Assembly (NCBI GenBank): GCA_020627645.1
Contig: JAHDGN010000168.1
Span: 1-7,065, forward strand
Reading direction: 5' to 3'
DNA from: Akkermansiaceae bacterium
Lineage (GTDB): Bacteria > Verrucomicrobiota > Verrucomicrobiia > Verrucomicrobiales > Akkermansiaceae
DNA: 7,065 nt
Part shown: piece after piece, positions 1 to 4,750 of the stretch
Layout of the letters: the number at the start of each line of letters is the position of its first letter
How positions within the stretch are numbered: position 1 is the first letter of the stretch
Notes under the pieces: model-generated
Database searches by the model: none
What the model was told of the DNA's origin: nothing
What the model saw: only the letters and a program-made list of their open reading frames with translations
Program-made: the position numbers and the translations under genes

Positions 1-5
1 TTTTT

Positions 6-41
6 ACCGCAGAGACGCGGAGGTCGCAGAGTAGCGCAGAG
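6..41. repeat. Short rhythmic repeat, GCAGAG version
   Basis: Near-periodic units of the form GCAGAG / GCGGAG, separated by 2-3 bases and ending in GCGCAGAG, make up this 36-bp element. It begins ACCGCAGAGACGCGGAG and is preceded by TTTTT at the window edge. From memory, similar GCAGAG-rich intergenic elements are scattered through genomes of Verrucomicrobiota and some Gammaproteobacteria; I cannot check that here. It lies downstream of the GYF_2 gene, outside any credible coding sequence. The function is unknown, and the left boundary may extend beyond the window. Confidence 0.6.
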
Positions 42-60
42 GGGGAAGGATTTATTAACC

Positions 61-120
61 TGGTTGAGGGGGTGGGTTTGAACCTCGGAAGTCGCGGAAG
101 AGCGCGGAATTGGTTGAGGG
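61..120. repeat. 10-bp direct repeats flanking the CGGAA element
   Basis: TGGTTGAGGG occurs identically at 61-70 and 111-120 and brackets the repeat at 82-110. This could be a duplication left by insertion of the small element, or local slippage in G/T-rich DNA. Only 10 bp match and the immediate flanks differ, so an insertion footprint is a weak inference. Confidence 0.4.
82..110. repeat. Short rhythmic repeat, CGGAA version
   Basis: This element has the same layout as the one at 6-41 but a different core word. It starts ACC, then has CGGAA, GTC, GCGGAA, GA and GCGCGGAAT. The shared skeleton (ACC lead-in, core-GTC-core, two-base gap, final GCGC-core) suggests a relative of the first repeat rather than a copy of it. 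It is flanked on both sides by the 10-bp direct repeat TGGTTGAGGG (61-70 and 111-120). No function can be assigned. Confidence 0.5.
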
Positions 121-140
121 TATGCGAGTCGGTTTTTGGA

Positions 141-170
141 ACCGCGAATCTTCGCGAATGAGGGACGAAT
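141..170. repeat. Short rhythmic repeat, GCGAAT version
   Basis: A third element with the ACC lead-in, now with GCGAAT-type units: ACCGCGAAT, CTT, CGCGAATGA, then GGGACGAAT. Within it CGCGAA (143-148) and TTCGCG (151-156) form a small inverted repeat with a two-base gap. With the elements at 6-41 and 82-110 it makes three related but distinct repeats in about 165 bp. The rest of 171-271 is G-rich and shows no gene, clear terminator or RNA signature. Confidence 0.5.
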
Positions 171-271
171 AGGGCGAGGAAGGGGGGGGACGTGGGGAGG
201 ATTTAGGGAACTTGTATTTAGGGTTTATCCAGGGGGCACGCTAGGCTGTTCGTTGATTTTGGGCTGTCGGG

Positions 272-1564
272 TTAGTGGAATCGAATGCCTTGGCCAGGTT
301 GGTAGGGTTGTTGCTGGTCTGCCTGCCCTTGCTGAGAGGTCCCGTAAGGGGTAGTCAATCCTCCGACGTTATGCCCGCCGCCGTATCCAGATCCTCCTCC
401 TGGTGCTCCACCTTGAGGCGGGAAGGAGGTGATTGATGGGGTTGAATTTGCGGTCATGGTAACGACGAGGAGAATGATGTTGAGACCGAGAAGGATGAGG
501 CAAATGAAGCTTGGGGCTTTGAAAGAGGTCTTGTAGGCGTTTTCTGATTGCTGCTCGATCAATTTAATCTTGCTGTTGATTTCATCAACCATCTTTCTAG
601 CGTCCATCCGTTGTTTGTTCGGATTTTTTGATGGCTCGAATTGCTCATTTTCGACATCTGTTTCGTCGCCACTTTCATCGCTTTCTTCGTCTTCGGGCAG
701 GCCATCAGTTTCTTCGTCTCCGGAGGCTTCGTTGTTCGATGGAGAATCGGCCTCTTTCGGGATCGCTATGCCGTCTTTAACTTTTTCGAAGAGTCTCTTT
801 TGATCCTCGATTTCTTGAAGTAGGGCTTTCTTGTCTGATTCAGCTGCTTCGACCAATTTGTTTATCAGAGGAAATTGATTGGCCATTTGAAAGGAGGCAA
901 GAATCGCTGCAGTGACGAGAGCCAGTTGTGCCAAGGTTGTGGCCATTCTGTTTTTGAGGAAGGTGCCAACAAGGGCAAGGATGAGTCCCAGCGAGATCAC
1001 GATGAGGGCGACCAAGAGGAGATTTGCACGTGAGAAATCATTTTTGATTTCTTTGTCCGAAGTCACGTTTTTGGTGATCGCTTGGAAGGCTGACTGTGTG
1101 CATATCTCTCTGAGTTCGATTTTTGGCTCGGAGGTTTTCGTGGAATCAGCGGAAAGGTCTAGTTCGGCAATATTTGTGCTAAACCCAACCCAGGGGAGGA
1201 AGAATAGGGCGACGGCGGTGGCAGCGATCACGGCAGTGATGGTGGGGATCCAGGTGGGGAGGCCATCGTCTGGATCGGCCGCCGAGAGCGGGCTGCTGAC
1301 TTGTGGAGCGACGTTAAGGCCTGGAGCGGGATCGTAGCCGATGGTTGCTTCGGGAAGTTCAGCAATGGGAAGTTGGGCGGAGGCTGGGTCATCGGGTATG
1401 ATTCCATCGACATCTCGGACGCAAAACCATTCACTCCAACCTTCGGCCCAGACCTGAGTGTCTTGGTTGATATTGCCGGAGTTGTAGTATTCCTGGAGTT
1501 GTTCGATGGTGTATGGGCCTTGTTGTTGACCATTTCCGTCGATAACATGCCAGATCGCGCTCAT
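272..1564 (-). CDS. GYF_2-domain membrane protein of unknown function
   Basis: A 430-residue protein with ATG start at 1564-1562 and TAA stop at 274-272. Residues 3-52 match the GYF_2 family: W5-H-V, then G16-P17-Y18, a leucine-rich helix, and V38-W39-A-E-G-W43-S-E-W46. In that family the domain usually sits at the N terminus of bacterial membrane proteins and is thought to mediate protein contacts. A proline-rich linker (about 55-103) leads to hydrophobic segments at about 104-124, 180-203, 208-228 and 350-371. Between the last two lies a charged stretch: a probable coiled coil at 234-264, a strongly acidic region at 280-310, and a second helix at 318-345. The tail (383-430) is rich in Gly, Gln and Pro. 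The positive residues K204-N-R206 between segments 2 and 3 suggest a cytoplasmic loop, which would put the acidic region outside the cytoplasm and both termini inside; this topology is inferred. No enzymatic motif is visible. It follows the hydrolase on the same strand with a 106-bp gap and probably has its own promoter. No Shine-Dalgarno sequence is seen. Confidence 0.88.
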   Translation of the reverse strand: MSAIWHVIDGNGQQQGPYTIEQLQEYYNSGNINQDTQVWAEGWSEWFCVRDVDGIIPDDPASAQLPIAELPEATIGYDPAPGLNVAPQVSSPLSAADPDDGLPTWIPTITAVIAATAVALFFLPWVGFSTNIAELDLSADSTKTSEPKIELREICTQSAFQAITKNVTSDKEIKNDFSRANLLLVALIVISLGLILALVGTFLKNRMATTLAQLALVTAAILASFQMANQFPLINKLVEAAESDKKALLQEIEDQKRLFEKVKDGIAIPKEADSPSNNEASGDEETDGLPEDEESDESGDETDVENEQFEPSKNPNKQRMDARKMVDEINSKIKLIEQQSENAYKTSFKAPSFICLILLGLNIILLVVTMTANSTPSITSFPPQGGAPGGGSGYGGGHNVGGLTTPYGTSQQGQADQQQPYQPGQGIRFH

Positions 1565-1570
1565 GGGCGG

Positions 1571-1593
1571 AAAAATACGGATGAGTTTCCGTA
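1571..1593 (-). terminator. Possible weak intrinsic terminator or leader hairpin
   Basis: Read on the minus strand, TACGGA (1593-1588), a six-base loop, and TCCGTA (1581-1576) form a perfect 6-bp stem followed directly by TTTTT (1575-1571). It lies downstream of the hydrolase stop and only 6 nt before the GYF_2 start codon. It could end the hydrolase transcript weakly or act as a leader hairpin for the GYF_2 gene. The stem is short and moderate in GC, so efficiency as a terminator would be low. Confidence 0.4.
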
Positions 1594-1599
1594 GGTCAA
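1572..1599 (-). promoter_or_regulatory. Candidate promoter of the GYF_2 gene
   Basis: On the minus strand, TTGACC (1599-1594) resembles a -35 box, and TATTTT (1577-1572), 16 bp further, a -10 box. Transcription would start within a base or two of the ATG at 1564, giving an almost leaderless mRNA, which fits the lack of a ribosome binding site. The spacer contains the hairpin at 1576-1593. Box matches are only partial, so this is tentative. Confidence 0.35.
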
Positions 1600-1670
1600 G
1601 ACAATGGAGGATGAAGGGGGCGGAAAAGCTTTTGTTACCAGAAACTTAGATGGAGATTCTCAACTTTTCC

Positions 1671-2480
1671 TTATTGGTTGGATTGGTGAAGCTTTGAGAG
1701 AATTTGAGGAAGGCTCACGCTTGGGTCTTTGAACAAGTCGTTGTGGCCGGAATCTGGGAGGCTGATGAATGATTTGAGAGGTGAGGGGGATTCGTTGAAC
1801 ACTTGTTTCCCTTGTGAATGGGGAATTGTTTTGTCTTTTTCGCCGTGAATTACGGTGAGAGGGGTCTCCACTTGACAGATGTGTTTGAGGTTGGGGAAGC
1901 GATCGAAGGGAAACAGTGGGATGCGGGTGACTGTTTGGAAGGCTGATTTGAAAGGGGAAATGAGAAGGAGAGACTGATGGGGAACTTGAGTGGCGAGCCA
2001 GGTGGCTGGTCCGGTGCCGACGGATCGCCCCACGATGATGATGTCGTCTGGTGAGCAATTGAGTTGGTGGGTGAGGTGTTCGTAGGTTGTTTTGGCGGCT
2101 TCGTAGCAACCTTTTTCGGAGGGTTTTCCGGAGGATTGTCCGTATCCGGGGTAGTCATAGGCGAGGACCCCGAATCCTTGACGGTGGAGGTAATCGAGCA
2201 TGGGTTGAAGCTGTCCGAGGTTGGTCGCGTTGCCATGGGACCAGTGAAGGGTGGGTTTCCCGGGTTTGGGAGGGCGGTAGTAGATGGAGATTTGTTCTGA
2301 AGGCGTTTGGATTTGGTAGTAGTGAGTTTGGTCTTCAGGGTAGGGAGTTCCGGGAGCGGGAAAGATGAGCCGGTTCGCGAAGAAAGTGACCACCAATAGG
2401 AGGAGAAGATAAATAACTAGGAGCGAGTAAATGGGACGTTTCCAGGACCATTTGCCGAGGAGAAGGGTTTTCCAGTTCAT
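1671..2480 (-). CDS. Membrane-anchored alpha/beta hydrolase
   Basis: A 269-residue serine hydrolase of the alpha/beta fold, in the broad group containing Bem46/ABHD13-type and COG1073 proteins. Residues 17-36 form one hydrophobic segment preceded by K11-area basic residues, so the enzyme is probably anchored in the inner membrane with its catalytic domain outside; the orientation is inferred. The visible motifs are H79-W-S-H82-G-N-A (oxyanion region), Y110-P-G-Y-G-Q-S-S, the nucleophile elbow G151-R-S153-V-G, the acid in H212-G-E-K-D216, and H246 in S-G-H-N. S153, D216 and H246 form a complete triad, so the enzyme should be active. The substrate cannot be read from the sequence; esterase, thioesterase or peptidase activity are all possible. 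Start ATG at 2480-2478, stop TAA at 1673-1671. The tig-clpP terminator lies just upstream, so it is transcribed separately from clpP. No Shine-Dalgarno sequence precedes the start. Confidence 0.92.
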   Translation of the reverse strand: MNWKTLLLGKWSWKRPIYSLLVIYLLLLLVVTFFANRLIFPAPGTPYPEDQTHYYQIQTPSEQISIYYRPPKPGKPTLHWSHGNATNLGQLQPMLDYLHRQGFGVLAYDYPGYGQSSGKPSEKGCYEAAKTTYEHLTHQLNCSPDDIIIVGRSVGTGPATWLATQVPHQSLLLISPFKSAFQTVTRIPLFPFDRFPNLKHICQVETPLTVIHGEKDKTIPHSQGKQVFNESPSPLKSFISLPDSGHNDLFKDPSVSLPQILSKLHQSNQ

Positions 2481-2489
2481 GATTTAGAG

Positions 2490-2497
2490 ATAATATA
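2490..2497 (-). promoter_or_regulatory. Candidate -10 region of the hydrolase gene
   Basis: The minus strand reads TATATTAT between the clpP terminator and the hydrolase ATG, an A/T-rich patch in otherwise GC-rich DNA that contains the overlapping -10-like words TATATT and TATTAT. It ends 9 nt before the start codon, so the leader would be very short. No good -35 is visible, since that position falls in the terminator T-run. The 11-bp palindrome GTATCTGATAC (2511-2501) lies just upstream of the patch. Confidence 0.3.
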
Positions 2498-2511
2498 GCG
2501 GTATCAGATAC

Positions 2512-2538
2512 AAAAAACGGCGCCATTTGGCGCCGTTT
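2512..2538 (-). terminator. Intrinsic terminator of the tig-clpP operon
   Basis: On the minus strand a perfect 10-bp stem, AAACGGCGCC paired with GGCGCCGTTT, closes a four-base loop (2528-2525) and runs into six T residues (2517-2512). It starts 24 bp after the clpP stop codon, the classic position and form of a rho-independent terminator. The plus strand has an A-run at one end and TTT at the other, so weaker action in the opposite direction is conceivable, but no plus-strand gene approaches it. Confidence 0.93.
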
Positions 2539-2562
2539 CCGTAAAGGTTGATGTGTCTGGGG

Positions 2563-3216
2563 TTACTTTTTGTCCTCGTCTTCAGGAAGTTCCTTTTTGC
2601 TTTCGAGGACTTTGTCGACGAGTCCGTAGGCGACGGATTCTTCTGCGGACATGTAGTTGTCGCGGTCAGCATCTTTTTCGACCTGTTTTGCAGTCTTGCC
2701 GGTATGCTTGGCCAGGATGTCATTGAGGCGTCGCTTGAGGCTATACATGAACTCGACGGTTCGTTCGACGTCAGCGGCGGTTCCTTGAGCGCCACCGGAC
2801 ACCTGGTGGATCATGACGTGCGAGTTGGGGAGAGCAAAGCGTTTCCCCTTGGTTCCTGCGGTGAGGAGGACGGATCCCATGGAGGCGCAAATTCCGATAC
2901 AGTAGGTGTTCACGTCACAGGTGAGGAACTGCATGGTGTCGTAGATCGCGAGCCCAGCAGTGACGGAGCCTCCTGGGGAGTTGATGTAGATGTGGATGTC
3001 CTTTTTGGGGTCCTGCATCTGGAGGAAGAGCATCTGAGCGATGACTGAGTTGGCGACTCCGTCGTCGATGCCGGTTCCGATGAAGATGATGCGGTCTTTG
3101 AGAAGACGAGAGTAAATGTCGAAGGCACGCTCGCCTCGGCCGTCCGATTCAATGACGGTGGGAATGTAGTAGTTGTTTTCTGGTGTGGTGTTGGATGATT
3201 GGTCGTTGGAGATCAT
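2563..3216 (-). CDS. clpP: ATP-dependent Clp protease proteolytic subunit
   Basis: ClpP is the serine peptidase that forms a double heptameric chamber and degrades proteins fed to it by a Clp ATPase such as ClpX or ClpA in the cytoplasm. The 217-residue length is typical. The catalytic triad is S112 (in A-S-M-G-S), H137 (M-I-H-Q) and D186 (D-R-D-N-Y); the spacings of 25 and 49 residues equal those of the E. coli enzyme. Other signatures are G26-R-G-E-R-A-F-D-I-Y-S, I78-N-S-P-G-G-S and K125-R-F-A-L-P-N-S. Residues 1 to about 15 align with the propeptide that E. coli ClpP removes itself. The C-terminal tail is charged (E-D-E-D-K-K). The start ATG (3216-3214) overlaps the tig stop by four bases (ATGA), which implies translational coupling. 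No clpX follows: a terminator and then an unrelated hydrolase come next. Confidence 0.97.
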   Translation of the reverse strand: MISNDQSSNTTPENNYYIPTVIESDGRGERAFDIYSRLLKDRIIFIGTGIDDGVANSVIAQMLFLQMQDPKKDIHIYINSPGGSVTAGLAIYDTMQFLTCDVNTYCIGICASMGSVLLTAGTKGKRFALPNSHVMIHQVSGGAQGTAADVERTVEFMYSLKRRLNDILAKHTGKTAKQVEKDADRDNYMSAEESVAYGLVDKVLESKKELPEDEDKK

Positions 3217-4556
3217 GATGCTGCTTTTTCTTCTTCTTGTTGTTCTTCTACCTCGGTGACGTTCGCGTGTTCGATCAGAAAGTCAATGGTCTTACTGAAG
3301 AGGAGATTGGTGCGGATGTTTGAGAGCTGGCCGGATTTTTGGAGTTCTTTCATGTATCCTTTGACGGGCTTCTTGGCTTGTTTCGCCATGATGGTAACCC
3401 GCTGAAGGACCTCGCTATTTTCAACCTTGAGATCTTCGGCTTGAGAGATTTCGGTCAAAATGAAATTGGTTTTCAGGCTGTTGGTCGCGCGAGCTTCAGC
3501 TTCTTGGAAGAGGGCGTCTTGATTTTCGCTGACCTGGTCTTCGGTCATACCGTTCTGCATTCCTTCTTGAACCATCGAGTCTGCTTGGCCTTGGGTTTCG
3601 GCTTTGAGGTATTCTTCGGGGAGTTCGAATTGGCAGAGTTGATTGAGTTGATCTAAGACCGAGTTGACTTTGAGTTCCTCTTTTTGGCGGTTTGCGCGGA
3701 GTTCGAGATCCTCTTTGATCAGTTCTTTGAGTTCGTCGATGGTGGAATCGGGTTGAACTTTGGAAGCGAATTCATCGTTGAGCTCAGGGAGGGTTTCGGC
3801 TTTCAGGCCGGTGACCTTGACAGCAAAAACGGCTTCTTGTTCGCGGAGGGGTTCGACTGGGAAATCGTTAGGGAGGGTGACAGTGATGTCTTTTTCGTCG
3901 CCCTCTTTGGTGTCGATGAGTTCGTCTGTGAAGCCGGGGAAGAAGGCCTCGTTTTCGATACGAACCCAGTATCCTTCGTTTGAGGCGAGGGGTTTGGCTT
4001 GTTCTCCGCCAACTTCGTCGAGTGGTTTGCCGTCGACGGTTGCGGTGTAGTCGATGATGGCGATATCGCCTTCCTGAGCGCCGCGGTCGTCGATGTCTTC
4101 GTAGTCAGCAAAGCGTTGTTGGATTTGGGAAAGTTGGTTTTCGACGAGTTCGTCGGAGACTTCGAGCTTTGGGATTTCGACGTTGAGGCCTTTGTAATCG
4201 GGAAGGGTGACGTCGGGAGCGGTGATCAATTCGGCGGAGAAAGAGAATGAGCCGTCAGGCATGTGGGTCACATTTTCAGGATTCTTGACGGTCAGGACGC
4301 GGAGGTCTTCGTTTTCCTTAAGAGCTTGTTGGAAGCTGTTTTGGATGAGCCTGGACTCGAGTTCTTGGGTGACTGCTTCTCCGTGAGCTTTTTCGATGAC
4401 GGAGACGGGGGCTTTGCCAGGGCGGTATCCGGGGATTCTGGCCTGAGAGACGAATGATTTGATGATTTGGCTCCGTTCTTCGGTGACCTTTTCTGCTGGG
4501 ATGATGACGCTGATAGCGGCGAGGCAGTTTTCTTTTTTCTCCAAGCTGATGTTCAT
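3213..4556 (-). CDS. tig: Trigger factor, ribosome-bound chaperone
   Basis: Trigger factor binds the ribosome near the exit tunnel and shields nascent chains; it also has a peptidyl-prolyl isomerase domain. The 447-residue form chosen here is close to the family length (432 in E. coli). Residues 1 to about 115 are the ribosome-binding domain with the signature G43-Y-R-P-G-K-A-P50, matching the family G-F-R-x-G-x-x-P. About 155-245 is the FKBP-like domain (G163-D-I-A-I-I-D-Y, F207-P-G-F in the binding region, then T-V-T-L-P), and about 260-435 the helical chaperone arms. The tail is acidic and glutamine-rich. The frame stays open 43 codons upstream to an ATG at 4685, but that extension is proline-rich and unlike the family, and the M-N-I-S-L-E-K start fits the family, so ATG 4556-4554 is preferred. 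The gene overlaps clpP by ATGA and is divergent from bamA. No Shine-Dalgarno sequence is visible. Confidence 0.96.
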   Translation of the reverse strand: MNISLEKKENCLAAISVIIPAEKVTEERSQIIKSFVSQARIPGYRPGKAPVSVIEKAHGEAVTQELESRLIQNSFQQALKENEDLRVLTVKNPENVTHMPDGSFSFSAELITAPDVTLPDYKGLNVEIPKLEVSDELVENQLSQIQQRFADYEDIDDRGAQEGDIAIIDYTATVDGKPLDEVGGEQAKPLASNEGYWVRIENEAFFPGFTDELIDTKEGDEKDITVTLPNDFPVEPLREQEAVFAVKVTGLKAETLPELNDEFASKVQPDSTIDELKELIKEDLELRANRQKEELKVNSVLDQLNQLCQFELPEEYLKAETQGQADSMVQEGMQNGMTEDQVSENQDALFQEAEARATNSLKTNFILTEISQAEDLKVENSEVLQRVTIMAKQAKKPVKGYMKELQKSGQLSNIRTNLLFSKTIDFLIEHANVTEVEEQQEEEKAAS

Positions 4557-4582
4557 GATTTGGTGATTCGGTGATTTGGGGT

Positions 4583-4600
4583 CGCCGCGGCGGGGCGGCG
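4583..4600 (-). promoter_or_regulatory. GC-rich hairpin in the probable tig leader
   Basis: CGCCGC (4583-4588) and GCGGCG (4595-4600) form a perfect 6-bp all-GC stem around a six-base loop. On the plus strand it is flanked by G-runs at 4578-4581 and 4600-4604, with GGGG at 4592-4595, so a G-rich structure in single-stranded DNA is conceivable. It lies 26 bp before the tig start, within the leader predicted from the candidate promoter. It could affect tig expression; no regulator is known. Confidence 0.35.
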
Positions 4601-4608
4601 GGGGCGAG

Positions 4609-4637
4609 AAGCTAGTGAGTAAATTCGGAGAGGTCAA
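4609..4637 (-). promoter_or_regulatory. Candidate promoter of tig-clpP
   Basis: On the minus strand, TTGACC (4637-4632), a 17-bp spacer, and TAGCTT (4614-4609) keep the key -35 and -10 positions (TTGAC; T, A and final T). Transcription would start near 4602, giving a leader of about 45 nt. The same -35 word, TTGACC, occurs upstream of the GYF_2 gene and, in tandem, upstream of bamA. Prediction by eye only. Confidence 0.4.
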
Positions 4638-4684
4638 GGGAGGGAAGGTGGGATTTTGAGGAGGAAGGAGGTTCTGGTGGGCCA

Positions 4685-4719
4685 TTGACCTTGACCTTGC
4701 GGGGATGAGGGGGCGTAAT
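4685..4719 (+). promoter_or_regulatory. Candidate promoter of bamA with tandem TTGACC
   Basis: Two TTGACC words sit back to back (4685-4690 and 4691-4696). From the second, a 17-bp spacer leads to CGTAAT (4714-4719), which matches only the last four positions of TATAAT. The tandem could be alternative -35 boxes or a binding site for a regulator. Transcription would start close to 4726, at the foot of the leader hairpin. The -10 is poor, so confidence is limited. Confidence 0.3.
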
Positions 4720-4724
4720 CCCGG

Positions 4725-4742
4725 TCCACCCTAAGTGGTGGA
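4725..4742 (+). promoter_or_regulatory. Leader hairpin covering the likely ribosome-binding region of bamA
   Basis: TCCACC (4725-4730) pairs perfectly with GGTGGA (4737-4742) around a six-base loop; TTTTAATT and the bamA ATG follow at once. The 3' arm contains GGTG, the only stretch near the start that could pair with the CACC of a standard 16S 3' end, at a workable spacing. If so, the hairpin would mask the ribosome site. It could also be a weak terminator-like element (stem plus TTTT). Inference from sequence only. Confidence 0.35.
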
Positions 4743-4750
4743 TTTTAATT

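Noticed and set aside
1..170. CRISPR array in the left flank
   Set aside because: The three repeats differ in sequence, spacing is irregular, there are no unique spacers of constant length, and no cas gene is present.
136..354. Plus-strand open frame of 72 codons across the left flank
   Set aside because: It overlaps the end of the GYF_2 gene and the GCGAAT repeat, has a Gly/Arg-rich composition typical of chance frames in G-rich DNA, and shows no domain.
912..1337. Plus-strand frame of 141 codons opposite the GYF_2 gene
   Set aside because: The opposite strand encodes a clear GYF_2 domain and membrane segments; this frame has no recognisable motif.
4578..4604. G-quadruplex upstream of tig
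   Set aside because: Only three G-runs of three or more lie in close range and they overlap a stable GC hairpin, so a four-run quadruplex is not clearly supported.
4557..4685. Upstream ATG extending trigger factor by 43 residues
   Set aside because: The extension is proline-rich, reads through the probable promoter and GC-rich hairpin, and has no counterpart in the family; the M-N-I-S-L-E-K start fits.
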